From NCBI RefSeq assembly GCF_009760925.1, contig NZ_VRLV01000005.1, forward strand, positions 124,001-188,000: a stretch of DNA of 64,000 nt, read 5' to 3'. Of the stretch, positions 1 to 8,235 are shown in pieces. A model generated the notes under the pieces. The model was not told where the DNA came from, did not search any database, and was given only the letters and a program-made list of their open reading frames with translations. Within the stretch, counting starts at the first letter, position 1. Every line of letters starts with the position of its first letter. Made by a program: the position numbers and the translations under genes. The DNA comes from Nonomuraea typhae. GTDB lineage: Bacteria > Actinomycetota > Actinomycetes > Streptosporangiales > Streptosporangiaceae.

Positions 1-480
1 GCCACGGACCGGGGCGACGGCACGATCACGCTGCGCATGCCGACCGCGGCGCAGCCGCCGAGCACCCATGTGCTGGGCGTCGGCGGCCGGCCGTACACGG
101 TGCGGATCGTGAGTGTGGCGGGCAACACGTTCATCGCGCTGCCCGCCGCCGAGGCGGAGCTGGACCTCGATCGCCCGGACGAGCTGGCCGGTCCGGGCGG
201 CGCGCTGCTCCGCGCGGCGGGTGCGGCGGCCGGCCTGCTGCTGCTGACCGAGCCGGTGGTGGACGGCCGCACGCGCAGCGCGGTCGTGTGGGGCGAGGAG
301 ATCGTCAACCGGGGCCCGTGCGGGACCGGCACCTGCGCGAGGCTGGTGCTCGCGCTCGCCGACGGCGAACTGGCCGCCGGCGAGACCTTGCGTCACTTCA
401 GCCCGTACGGCGAGGCATTCGAGGCCCGGCTCGACGGGTTCACCATCCTGCTGCGGGGCGGCGTGGACGTCAGCCGTTGA
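1..480 (+). CDS. Proline racemase / 4-hydroxyproline epimerase family protein, C-terminal part
   Basis: The frame is open from base 1, so only the last 159 residues are present and the start lies upstream of the window. The segment NRGPCGTGTCARL matches the second active-site cysteine motif of the proline racemase family (usual form SPCGTGTSA), in which two cysteines on opposite faces of the substrate swap the alpha proton. The first cysteine motif is outside the window. Family members racemise proline, epimerise hydroxyproline or dehydrate trans-3-hydroxyproline. The last case normally has Thr in place of this second Cys, so it is unlikely here. The stop overlaps the stop of the convergent dipeptidase gene by 11 bp. 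Association with dipeptidases suggests peptide or D-amino-acid catabolism, which is inference. Confidence 0.85.
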   Translation, partial: ATDRGDGTITLRMPTAAQPPSTHVLGVGGRPYTVRIVSVAGNTFIALPAAEAELDLDRPDELAGPGGALLRAAGAAAGLLLLTEPVVDGRTRSAVVWGEEIVNRGPCGTGTCARLVLALADGELAAGETLRHFSPYGEAFEARLDGFTILLRGGVDVSR

Positions 481-1630
481 CCGTCTCGAAGACCCGCAGG
501 AAGTTCTCCCCGATGATGCCGCGGACCTGGTCGTCGTTGTACCCGCGCGAGACCAGGCCGCGGGTGAGGTTGACCAGGTCGCGGTAGTCGCGGAAGCCCT
601 CCAGCGTCCTGGTGATGTTGTCGATGCCGTGCTCGGGCCGGAAGCCGAACTCGTCGAGCCTGCCGGAGAAGACCGCCTCCATCACGTGGTTCGGTAGCGG
701 CATGGGCCAGTCGGTCCCCATCGCCACGTGCTCCCAGCCGACCAGGTCGCTGATGTAGTCGACGTGGTCGAGGAACAGCTCGATGGTCGGGTTGGGGTCG
801 TCGGGCGAGGCCAGGAAGAACGGCACCACGTAGACGCCGATCACGCCGCCGGTGCCGGCGATCGCGCGCAGTTCCTCGTCGCTCTTGGCCCGGTCGTGGG
901 CGAAGACGGCGTCGGCCGAGGTGTGGGTGGCGACGACCGGGTACCGGGAGGTGGCGCAGGCGTCCAGGGTGGTCTGCCGGCCGGAGTGCGCGGTGTCGAC
1001 GATCACGCCGACGTCGTTGCAGCGCTTCACGAACTGCAGTCCGAAGTGGCTCAGCCCGGGGTCGTAGCGCTCGGTGCACCCCGCGCCGACGTAGTTCATG
1101 CTGTTGTAGGCGAGGTCGACGGTGTTGAGCACGCCGAGGTCGTGGGCGACCTCGATGAGGCCGAGGTCGCCGGGGGCCAGCAGGTTCGTCTGCGACAGCC
1201 CCCAGACCGCCTGGCTTCCGGCGGCGTGCGCGGCTCTGATGTCGCCCGCGGTGCGGGCGCGGCGCATCCAGGGGAAGGCGTTCAGCGCGCGGGCGGCCTG
1301 ATGGGCGGCGGCCAGCACGGACTCCTTGTCCTTGAGCACGCAGCCGGTGGCGGGGGCGGTGACGCCGGAGGCGTCCATCAACTCCTTGTACTCCGGGTAC
1401 TTCCCGGAGATGGCCTTGTCCATCAGGAAGGTGTAGACGACATACAGGTTGGTGGAGCCGATCGCGTCGATCTCGGCGATGAGCTCGTCCGTCCACACGT
1501 CGGGCGAGCACGGCCCCTGGAAGAGCAGGTCGATGACGATGCTGTCGCGGTGCAGCCGCCGCGCCCGCTCCTCCTGCTCCGCCGACAGCCCGAAGTCGAA
1601 AGTGCCGTAAACGCGGTCCTCAGATCCCAT
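470..1630 (-). CDS. M19 (membrane dipeptidase) family protein with degraded metal site
   Basis: This 386-residue protein has the renal dipeptidase fold pattern: DTAHSG and VVATHTSAD carry the two conserved histidines and AMGTDWP carries the late aspartate. However, the N-terminal HND that binds the first zinc in M19 enzymes reads IDLLFQG here, and the bridging glutamate motif (usually EGGH) reads GLSQTN. By hand alignment, half of the binuclear zinc site is gone. The protein may have another metal arrangement or a non-hydrolytic role. The neighbour at 7204-8235 keeps all ligands. ATG at 1630 is chosen because GGAGG lies 4 bases upstream; GTG at 1633 is too close to it. The start overlaps the preceding FMN-barrel gene by 11 bp, so the two are probably translationally coupled. 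No signal peptide is seen. Confidence 0.85.
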   Translation of the reverse strand: MGSEDRVYGTFDFGLSAEQEERARRLHRDSIVIDLLFQGPCSPDVWTDELIAEIDAIGSTNLYVVYTFLMDKAISGKYPEYKELMDASGVTAPATGCVLKDKESVLAAAHQAARALNAFPWMRRARTAGDIRAAHAAGSQAVWGLSQTNLLAPGDLGLIEVAHDLGVLNTVDLAYNSMNYVGAGCTERYDPGLSHFGLQFVKRCNDVGVIVDTAHSGRQTTLDACATSRYPVVATHTSADAVFAHDRAKSDEELRAIAGTGGVIGVYVVPFFLASPDDPNPTIELFLDHVDYISDLVGWEHVAMGTDWPMPLPNHVMEAVFSGRLDEFGFRPEHGIDNITRTLEGFRDYRDLVNLTRGLVSRGYNDDQVRGIIGENFLRVFETVNG

Positions 1631-2294
1631 CACGCCTCCATGACAGCAATGCTTCCCGGGGTTCGATGCCGGGTTTCAACTGGGGGTCGGGGACGGGGGC
1701 GCCCGTGATCACGCTGAGCGGGATCTCGCCGGCCCACACGTCCAGGTCGTAGTCGCCGGCCCGGTCCATGGGCGGTCCGGTGCGCGCCTTGGCCGAGCAT
1801 TCCTCCAGGGGCACCGCCAGCACCCGTGTGCTGTTCAGCTCGGCGTCGGTCAGCGGGCGCAGCTCGGGGATGCGGCCGGGCGCGATGCGCTCGACCAGCG
1901 CGTGCATCGCCTCCAGCTTCTCCTGCCGCTCGGTGATCTCGTGTGCGGTGCCCAGGACGACCACCGAGCGGTAGTTCATCGAGTTCTCCATCACCGACCG
2001 GCCCAGCACCAGTGAGGTGACGACGGTGGCCTCGACGCAGATCGGCCTGCCGAGCATGCGCTCCAGCATCCGGTTGCGCTGGGAGCCGTGGAAGTACAGC
2101 AGGTCGTCGATGCGGGTGTGCAAGGTCGGCAGCACGTACGGCTGGCCATCGTCGACGAAGGCGATCCGGCACATCAGCGCCTCGTCGAGGATGGCCCGGA
2201 CCAGGGCCGGATCGTAGGATCCCCGGTCGGCCTTGCGCCGGACCCTGACCCGCGGGCTGGCGGGTCCCGGCGCGTCGTCGTCTCTGGTCGTCAC
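1620..2294 (-). CDS. Pyridoxamine 5'-phosphate oxidase-like FMN split-barrel protein
   Basis: The 224-residue product resembles the NimA-like branch of the split-barrel flavoprotein superfamily. It has an N-terminal helix with ILDEALMCRIAFVDDGQPY, then VLPTLHTR and a basic stretch near GSQRNRM that in the family contacts FMN phosphate. Such proteins reduce small substrates or bind flavin or heme, and the substrate cannot be read from sequence. The start is taken as GTG at 2294, with AAGGAAG three bases upstream; no ATG fits the conserved N-terminus. It lies 20 bp after the third GGT-like gene and overlaps the M19 gene, so it is probably the middle of a minus-strand operon starting near 7052. 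Family call is good; function is unknown. Confidence 0.8.
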   Translation of the reverse strand: MTTRDDDAPGPASPRVRVRRKADRGSYDPALVRAILDEALMCRIAFVDDGQPYVLPTLHTRIDDLLYFHGSQRNRMLERMLGRPICVEATVVTSLVLGRSVMENSMNYRSVVVLGTAHEITERQEKLEAMHALVERIAPGRIPELRPLTDAELNSTRVLAVPLEECSAKARTGPPMDRAGDYDLDVWAGEIPLSVITGAPVPDPQLKPGIEPREALLSWRRDGI

Positions 2295-2314
2295 GGGCTT
2301 CCTTTCGGTGAGAC

Positions 2315-3838
2315 TCAGTATCCGGCGGCTCGGCCGAGCCTTCGGGGGTCGGCGACGCCGTACAGGGTGCCGTCGGCGCCGAAGTGGACGGCCTGGCAGC
2401 TGCCCATCTCGGGCTCCCACGGCGAGACGCGGGTGACGCCGAGGCCGCGCCGTTCCACCTCGGCGATGACGTCCTCGCCGAACGTCGACTCGACCATCGG
2501 CATCCGGCTCGGATACTGCGCCGAGCCGAACAGCGGCCGCCGGACCGAGTCCGCGGCGGAGACGCCGCGATAGAGCACGTTGTCGGTGTTCTGGTAGACG
2601 TTCTGCAGCGCCGAGATGCTCGGTGAGCTCGCCGCGAAGACCGGCTGCCCGTTCCGTACGGCCAGCAGCGACGTCGACCAGCCGTCGGGGACCGGCACGA
2701 CCGGGTCGGCGCACATGAACATCGGCCGGGGCACGATCACCCCGTCCACCGTCAGCCCGACGCCGAACGGGGTCGAGGTGGCCGAGTGGGTGCCGTGGGC
2801 GACCACGCCGTCCTCGTCGACGACGACAATGGCGTTGGTGCCGAGGTTCATCGCCTCGTAGGGCCGCGGCTCGCCGTTGAGAACCTGGGGCAGCAGGCGG
2901 GCGGCCGTCTCGGGTGAGACGGCGTCGGCCATCTCGCCGGGTTCGCGGATGCGGTAGCCCTTCTCCACGTCGGCCAGGCCGTGGTGCCATGCCTCCTCGA
3001 TGATGCGCATCCTGGTGTAGAGGTCGTCGGTCGCGGCCAGCGCCGAGAGGTTGAGCAGCAGGGCGAACAGCGAGCCGCTGGTGTGCAGCTCGTAGCCGCC
3101 CAGCAGCTCCAGCGGCTCCAGCGGCGTCTCGATCACCTGGCTGGCGGCCATGTCGTCGAGGGTCAGCCGACCGCCGTGCCGCTGGGCCGTCTCCACGTAC
3201 TTCTTGGCGAAGTCGCCTTCGTAGAAGTAGTCGGGGCCCTGCTCGGCGAGCTGTTCGATGGTGCGGGCCAGCGCGGGCTGGCGCAGGACGTCGCCCACGC
3301 CGAACATGTAGCCGTCCGGGTACCAGATCTCGCGCCCCTCCGGGTAGCGGGCCGCCGCCGTGCGGTACTCGAAGGCCCATCCCCAGAGCATCTGGTCGAC
3401 CACGAAGCCGTGGCGGGCCGCGGCCAGCGCCTCGGCGAACAGCTCCGCCCACGGCAGGCGGCCCCACCGGGTCCACGCCGTGTGCGCGGCGCGGACCCAG
3501 CCCGGTGCCACCACCGTGCGGCCCGACAGGCGCGCGGCGGCGTCGAGGTCGCCGTCCTCGGCCTCCGGGATCGAGCCCAGGTGGCCGATGGCGTGGCTGC
3601 GGTGCGTGACCGGGTCGAAGACGGCGATCATCATGGTGCCCGCGAGCGTCGTCATCACCGGTTCGACGACGGTCTGCACGGCCGCGGCCGCCAGGTAGGC
3701 GTCCACGGCGCTGCCGCCTCTGCGCAGTGCCGCCAGCCCGGCCTGGGTCGCCGCCGGGTGCGAGGTCGAGATCATGCCCTTGCGGCCGGTGGCCGCCACA
3801 TCGCCGGCGACCGGCCGGAACGGTCGTGAGAGCACCAT
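2315..3838 (-). CDS. Gamma-glutamyltranspeptidase-fold Ntn hydrolase, third and most diverged copy
   Basis: This 507-residue protein spans the full GGT fold: GGSAVDAYLAAAAV near the N-terminus, GPDYFYEGDFAKKYVETA in the middle, and GTNAIVVVDEDG, where the Thr aligns with the autocatalytic nucleophile of E. coli GGT. In GGT this Thr becomes the N-terminus of the small subunit after self-cleavage. Hand alignment puts SSPSIS where GGT has the oxyanion SPGGS, and no arginine at the position that binds the gamma-glutamyl carboxylate, so another acyl substrate is likely. There is no signal peptide, unlike periplasmic GGTs. GGGAGAAG precedes the ATG. It is clearly more diverged than the two upstream copies at 3862-5400 and 5514-7052. 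Oxamate amidohydrolase HpxW is a related family of similar length. Confidence 0.82.
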   Translation of the reverse strand: MVLSRPFRPVAGDVAATGRKGMISTSHPAATQAGLAALRRGGSAVDAYLAAAAVQTVVEPVMTTLAGTMMIAVFDPVTHRSHAIGHLGSIPEAEDGDLDAAARLSGRTVVAPGWVRAAHTAWTRWGRLPWAELFAEALAAARHGFVVDQMLWGWAFEYRTAAARYPEGREIWYPDGYMFGVGDVLRQPALARTIEQLAEQGPDYFYEGDFAKKYVETAQRHGGRLTLDDMAASQVIETPLEPLELLGGYELHTSGSLFALLLNLSALAATDDLYTRMRIIEEAWHHGLADVEKGYRIREPGEMADAVSPETAARLLPQVLNGEPRPYEAMNLGTNAIVVVDEDGVVAHGTHSATSTPFGVGLTVDGVIVPRPMFMCADPVVPVPDGWSTSLLAVRNGQPVFAASSPSISALQNVYQNTDNVLYRGVSAADSVRRPLFGSAQYPSRMPMVESTFGEDVIAEVERRGLGVTRVSPWEPEMGSCQAVHFGADGTLYGVADPRRLGRAAGY

Positions 3839-3861
3839 GACGTCTTCTCCCTGGTATCAGA

Positions 3862-5400
3862 TCAGTAGCCGAGTGCCTGGCCGTTGCGGCGCGGGTCGGC
3901 CACGCCGTGCAGGGTTCCGTCCTCGCCGATGGCGATGCCCTGGCAGCTGCCCATCGCCATTTCCCACGGGGAGACGCGGGTGAACTCGACGCGACGCCGT
4001 TCCAGGTCGTCCAGGACGGTGTCGCCGAAGCTCGTCTCGACCATCGAGAACGTGCTGGGGGCGACGGCGGCGCCGAACATCGGCTGCTCGAGCGACTCGG
4101 CGGGGGTCATGCCGCGGTGCAGGACGTTCACCGAGTTCTGGAAGACGTTCTCCAGCGCGGAGATGCCCGGCGAGCCCGCCACCCAGGCCGGCTTGCCGTC
4201 GCGGATCGCCAGCAGCGAGGTGCCCCAGCCGACCGGCATCTTCATCAGCGCGGCGCGGAACAGCGTGGTCGGCCGCGGCATGATCACACCGTCGGTCATC
4301 AGCCCGATGCCGAAGGCGGGCGAGGTGGAGGAGTGTGTGCCGTGCGCGATCTGGCCCCGCTCGTCCACGACGACGATGGCGTTGGTGCCCACGCTGATCG
4401 AGTTGAAGGGCCGGGGCTTGCCGTGGAGCACCCGGGGGACCAGCTTCTCGGCCGCCTCCGGCGAGACCGCCTTGTAGGTCTCCTCCATCGGGACGGTCGG
4501 GTCGGTGAAGAAGTCGGGGATCTCGTCCAGGCCGTAGGCCCACGCCTCCTGCATGATGCGCATCCGCGTGTACAGGTCGTCGGTCTCGATCAGCGCCGAC
4601 AGGCTGAGCAGCACCCCGTACAGCGACCCGATCGCGTGCAGTTCGTAGCCGCCCGCGGTCGGCAGCGACGGCAGCGCCGGGATTTCGATGGCGGACGCGG
4701 CGGCCAGGTCGTCGAGCGTGATCCGGCCGCCGTGGCGCCGGGCCGTGTCCACGTACTTCTTGGCGAAGTCGCCCTCGTAGAAATAGTCCGGGCCCTGCTC
4801 GGCGAGCTGCTCGAGAGTGCCGGCCAGCGCGGGCTGGCGCAGGAGGTCGCCCACGCAGAACATGCGGCCGTCCGGGTACCAGACCTCGCGGCCCTCCGGG
4901 TAGCGGCCGGCGGCCGTGCGGTACTCAAGCGTCCAGGCCCACAGCAACTGGTCGGCAACGAAGCCCTCGCGGGCCGCCACGATCGCGTCGGTGAACAGCT
5001 CCGCCCAGGACAGGCGGCCCCACCTCTTCCACGCGGCATGAGCGCCGCGCACCCAGCCGGGCACCGGCACCGTGCGGCCCGTCAAGTGTCCCTTCGCATC
5101 CAGGTTGCCGGGCTCGGCCGCCGGGAGGGTGGTCATGCCGACTGCCAGGCCGCTCTGCCGGGTCTGCGGGTCGTAGGCCACCACGTGCAGACCGCCGGCC
5201 ATCGTGGTCATGGTCGGTTCGACCACGGCCTGGACCGCCGCTGCCGCGATGTAGGCGTCGACCGCGCTGCCCCCCTTGCGCAGCACGGCATGCCCGGCGG
5301 CGGAGGCCGCTGGATGCGACGTCGAGATCATGCCCTTGCGGCCGGTGGCCGAGACGTGCTCCGGATTCGGTCTCGCGGGCCGCGCCGGTACTCCACTCAT
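3862..5400 (-). CDS. Gamma-glutamyltranspeptidase-fold Ntn hydrolase, second copy
   Basis: The 512-residue product is nearly the same as the copy at 5514-7052 over most of its length and carries the same nucleophile context GTNAIVVVDERG and the C-terminal GSPGISALENVFQN. The oxyanion glycine pair of GGT reads GI here. Differences cluster around residues 70-100 and 165-185, which suggests relaxed or specialised segments after duplication. No signal sequence is visible. GAGGAG lies 6 bases before the ATG. The region upstream (5401-5510) repeats the region upstream of the first copy, so each duplicate may have its own promoter. The product probably acts in the cytoplasm on an amide or gamma-acyl compound; true glutathione hydrolysis is doubtful because the carboxylate-binding arginine is absent. 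Confidence 0.83.
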   Translation of the reverse strand: MSGVPARPARPNPEHVSATGRKGMISTSHPAASAAGHAVLRKGGSAVDAYIAAAAVQAVVEPTMTTMAGGLHVVAYDPQTRQSGLAVGMTTLPAAEPGNLDAKGHLTGRTVPVPGWVRGAHAAWKRWGRLSWAELFTDAIVAAREGFVADQLLWAWTLEYRTAAGRYPEGREVWYPDGRMFCVGDLLRQPALAGTLEQLAEQGPDYFYEGDFAKKYVDTARRHGGRITLDDLAAASAIEIPALPSLPTAGGYELHAIGSLYGVLLSLSALIETDDLYTRMRIMQEAWAYGLDEIPDFFTDPTVPMEETYKAVSPEAAEKLVPRVLHGKPRPFNSISVGTNAIVVVDERGQIAHGTHSSTSPAFGIGLMTDGVIMPRPTTLFRAALMKMPVGWGTSLLAIRDGKPAWVAGSPGISALENVFQNSVNVLHRGMTPAESLEQPMFGAAVAPSTFSMVETSFGDTVLDDLERRRVEFTRVSPWEMAMGSCQGIAIGEDGTLHGVADPRRNGQALGY

Positions 5401-5510
5401 CAGGTCTCCTCAGATAGGCGATTGGCTTCGATTCTGGTAGGCGGCCTGATGAGGAGGGATGGACGTGGGTCGGAATTCCGCGCCGCGGTATGCGACACCT
5501 GCTGGAGACC
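5401..5510. repeat. Duplicated upstream block, copy at second GGT-like gene
   Basis: The block before the second GGT-like gene matches 7053-7170 before the first copy. The core (from about 5452) is almost identical and contains the 10-bp palindrome CGGAATTCCG at 5471-5480. The match breaks at the stop codon of the first copy, so the duplication unit was gene plus upstream control region. Confidence 0.8.
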
Positions 5511-5513
5511 GGA

Positions 5514-7052
5514 TCAGTGGCCGAGTGCCTGGCCGATGCGGCGCGGGTCGGCCACGCCGTGCAGGGTTCCGTCCTCGCCGATGGCGATGCCCTGGCAGCT
5601 GCCCATCTCCAGTTCCCACGGGGAGACGCGGGTGATGCCGATGCCACGCCGTTCCAGGTCGTCCAGGACGGTGTCGCCGAAGCTCGCCTCGACCATCGGG
5701 AGCGTGCTGGGGGCGATGGAGGCGCCGAACATCGGCTGGTTGACCGACTCCGCCGGGGTCATGCCGCGGTGCAGGACGTTCACCGAGTTCTGGAAGACGT
5801 TCTCCACCGCGGAGATGGCCGGCGACCCTGCCACCCACGCCGGCTTGCCGTCGCGGATCGCCAGCAGCGAGGTGCCCCACCCGACCGGCACCTTCATCAG
5901 CGCGGCGGCGAAAAGCGTGGCCGGCCGCGGCATGATCACACCGTCGGTCAACAGCCCGATGCCGAAGGCCGGGGAACTGGAGGAGTGCGTGCCGTGCGCG
6001 ATCTGGCCCTGCTCGTCCACGACGACGATGGCGTTGGTGCCCATGCTCATCGCGTCGAACGGCCGGGGCTTGCCGTGGAGCACCCGGGGGACCAGCTTCT
6101 CGGCCGCCTCCGGTGAGACGGCGGCGAGGGTCTCCTCGATCGAGACCGTCGGGTCGCTGAAGAAGTCGGGGATCTCGTCCAGGCCGTAGGCCCACGCCTC
6201 CTGCATGATGCGCATCCGCGTGTACAGGTCGTCCGTCTCGATCAGCGACGACAGGCTCAGCAGCACTCCGTACAGCGCGCCGACCGTGTGGATCTCGTAG
6301 CCGCCCGCCGTCGGCAGCGACGGCAGCGCCGGCATCTCGATGGCGGCGGAGGCGGCCAGGTCGTCGAGCGTGATCCGGCCGCCGTGGCGCCGGGCCGTGT
6401 CCACGTACTTCTTGGCGAAGTCGCCCTCGTAGAAATAGTCCGGGCCCTGCTCGGCGAGCTGCTCGAGAGTGCCGGCCAGCGCGGGCTGGCGCAGCACCTC
6501 GCCCACGCGGAACTGGTAGCCGCCGGGGAACCAGGTGTCGCGGCCCTCTTGGTAGCGGCCGGCGGCCATGCGGTACTCGAACGTCCAGCCCCACAGCAAC
6601 TGGTCGGCAACGAAGCCCTCGCGGGCCGCCACGATCGCGTCGGCGAACAACTCGGCCCAGGACAGGCGGCCCCACCTCTTCCAGGCCGCGTGAGCGCCGC
6701 GCACCCAGCCGGGGACCGGTACGGTGCGGCCGGACAGGTGTCCCTTCGCATCCAGGTTGCCGGGCTCGCCCGCCGGGAGGCCGACCATGCCGGCCACCAG
6801 GCCGCTCTGCCGGGTCTGCGGGTCGTAGACCGTCACCGCCAGGCCGCCGGCCAGCGTGGTCATGGTCGGCTCCACCACGGTCTGCACCGCCGCCGCGGCG
6901 ATGTAGGCGTCGATCGCGCTGCCCCCCTTGCGCAGCACGGCCTGCCCGGCGGCGGAGGCCGCCGGGTGCGAGGTCGAGATCATGCCCTTGCGGCCGGTGG
7001 CCGAGACGTGCGCCGGATTCGGCGTCGCGGGCCGCGCCGGTACCCCACTCAT
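5514..7052 (-). CDS. Gamma-glutamyltranspeptidase-fold Ntn hydrolase, first copy
   Basis: This 512-residue protein leads the tandem set. Thr339 in MGTNAIVVVDEQG is the predicted autoprocessing nucleophile; VAHGTHSSSSPAFG-like sequence after it forms the expected active-site strand, and GSPAIS replaces the oxyanion SPGGS of classical GGT. The N-terminal GGSAIDAYIAAAAVQ corresponds to the conserved GGNAVDAAVA helix of the family. Start: ATG at 7052 with GGAGGAG six bases upstream. The gene is divergent from the intact M19 dipeptidase at 7204, with about 150 bp between them, so the two may share control. GGT plus dipeptidase is a known logic for opening gamma-glutamyl peptides, but here the substrate-binding Arg is missing and the reaction is left open. 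Confidence 0.84.
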   Translation of the reverse strand: MSGVPARPATPNPAHVSATGRKGMISTSHPAASAAGQAVLRKGGSAIDAYIAAAAVQTVVEPTMTTLAGGLAVTVYDPQTRQSGLVAGMVGLPAGEPGNLDAKGHLSGRTVPVPGWVRGAHAAWKRWGRLSWAELFADAIVAAREGFVADQLLWGWTFEYRMAAGRYQEGRDTWFPGGYQFRVGEVLRQPALAGTLEQLAEQGPDYFYEGDFAKKYVDTARRHGGRITLDDLAASAAIEMPALPSLPTAGGYEIHTVGALYGVLLSLSSLIETDDLYTRMRIMQEAWAYGLDEIPDFFSDPTVSIEETLAAVSPEAAEKLVPRVLHGKPRPFDAMSMGTNAIVVVDEQGQIAHGTHSSSSPAFGIGLLTDGVIMPRPATLFAAALMKVPVGWGTSLLAIRDGKPAWVAGSPAISAVENVFQNSVNVLHRGMTPAESVNQPMFGASIAPSTLPMVEASFGDTVLDDLERRGIGITRVSPWELEMGSCQGIAIGEDGTLHGVADPRRIGQALGH

Positions 7053-7170
7053 CAGGTCTCCTCCCGTAGACGATCATGCGATCAGCTTCGATTGTGGTTG
7101 GCGGGCCTGACCAGGAGGGATGGACGTGGGTCGGAATTCCGCGCCGAGGTCTGCGACACCTGCTGGAGAC
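7053..7170. repeat. Duplicated upstream block, copy between first GGT-like gene and M19 gene
   Basis: This is the other copy of the block at 5401-5510. The palindrome CGGAATTCCG is at 7132-7141. Here the block sits between divergent genes and continues to the M19 promoter, so this is probably the original copy. The palindrome is a plausible operator because it survived in both copies while flanking bases changed. Confidence 0.78.
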
Positions 7171-7203
7171 TCTTGGAGAAGGTGTCTCTTTAACCTGGCC
7201 GAC

Positions 7204-8235
7204 ATGGACGCGCTGACCCTGCACAAAGAAGCCACTGTCGTCGACACCCACAACGATCTGATCCTGCTCGTGGATCATCACGACCGCCGGGGAGACCGGC
7301 GGCACTTCGCCGAGTACTGGCTGCCCCAGCTCCGCGCCGGGGGCGTGGACGTGCAAGTGCTGCCGATCTGCCTGGAGGAGCAGTTCCAGTCGGAGGGCGC
7401 GCTGCGCCGTACGCTGCTGCTGATCGAGCGCATGCACGAACTGGCCGACGAGCACGCCGAGGAGGTGGCCATCTGCCTGACCGGGGCCGACGTGGACGCC
7501 GCGGTGGCCGCCGGCAAGATCGCCCTCATCATCGCCCTGGAGGGCGCCCACGCCATCGGCCAGGATCCGATGCTCATCAGGACCATGGAGCGGACCGGAG
7601 TCCGGGTCGTCTCGCTGGCCCACTACGGGCGTACCTTCCTCGCCGACGGCAGCGGCTTCGACGACAGCTCGAACAGCGCGCTGACCCCGCAGGGCGTGGA
7701 GGTGCTGCAGGAGATGGAGCGGCTGGGCGTCGTCTTCGACATCAGCCACCTGGGCCGGGCGGGCGTGGACGCGGTGCTGAACGTGATCTCCCGGCCCTTC
7801 CTGGCCACGCACTCGGCGTGTCTGTCCCTCACGGAGATCCACCGGAACCTGGCCGACGCCCAGCTCAAGGCCATCGCCGAGAGGGGCGGCGTGATCAGCG
7901 TGGCGGCGGCCATCCCCATGTTCATCGACCCGGCCGACCCCAGCGCCGAGCGGGTCGTGGACCACATCGAGCACATGGCGGGGGTGGCCGGCATCGACCA
8001 CGTCGGCCTGGGCCCGGACTTCATCGAGGACTACTTCATGCAGGCGTTCGGCGGCTGGCAGCGGGTGCCGGGCTTCGCGGGGACGTTCGCCCCGGCCGAG
8101 ATCGAGCGGCCCGCCGACCTGCCCAAGATCACCGAGGTCATGGTGCGCCGGGGCTTCAGCGTGCAGGACATCAACAAGGTGCTCGGCGACAACGTCATGC
8201 GCGTGCTGCGCGAGGTCATGGGCGTGCCCGCCTAG
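7204..8235 (+). CDS. M19 dipeptidase with complete binuclear zinc site
   Basis: The 343-residue protein has all M19 landmarks: THND near residue 16 (first metal), ALEGAH (bridging Glu), DISHLG and ATHSAC (second metal histidines), an Arg in the following loop and GLGPDF with the catalytic aspartate. M19 enzymes hydrolyse dipeptides, often with a D-residue or D-amino-acid ester at the C-terminal side. The start is placed at ATG 7204 because homology begins at its first residues. No strong ribosome site precedes it and TAACCT lies about 13 bases upstream, so the mRNA could be leaderless. An in-frame ATG at 7120 would add 28 residues that fall within the duplicated upstream block. Its stop overlaps the convergent symporter stop by 4 bp. 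Confidence 0.88.
   Translation: MDALTLHKEATVVDTHNDLILLVDHHDRRGDRRHFAEYWLPQLRAGGVDVQVLPICLEEQFQSEGALRRTLLLIERMHELADEHAEEVAICLTGADVDAAVAAGKIALIIALEGAHAIGQDPMLIRTMERTGVRVVSLAHYGRTFLADGSGFDDSSNSALTPQGVEVLQEMERLGVVFDISHLGRAGVDAVLNVISRPFLATHSACLSLTEIHRNLADAQLKAIAERGGVISVAAAIPMFIDPADPSAERVVDHIEHMAGVAGIDHVGLGPDFIEDYFMQAFGGWQRVPGFAGTFAPAEIERPADLPKITEVMVRRGFSVQDINKVLGDNVMRVLREVMGVPA

Noticed and set aside
3907..6189. A 760-codon plus-strand frame across two GGT-like genes
   Set aside because: Antisense shadow; the repeats in it only reflect the gene duplication on the other strand.
470..8235. Glutathione degradation pathway (GGT plus dipeptidase)
   Set aside because: Actinobacteria use mycothiol rather than glutathione, and the GGT-like proteins lack the residues expected for gamma-glutamyl binding.
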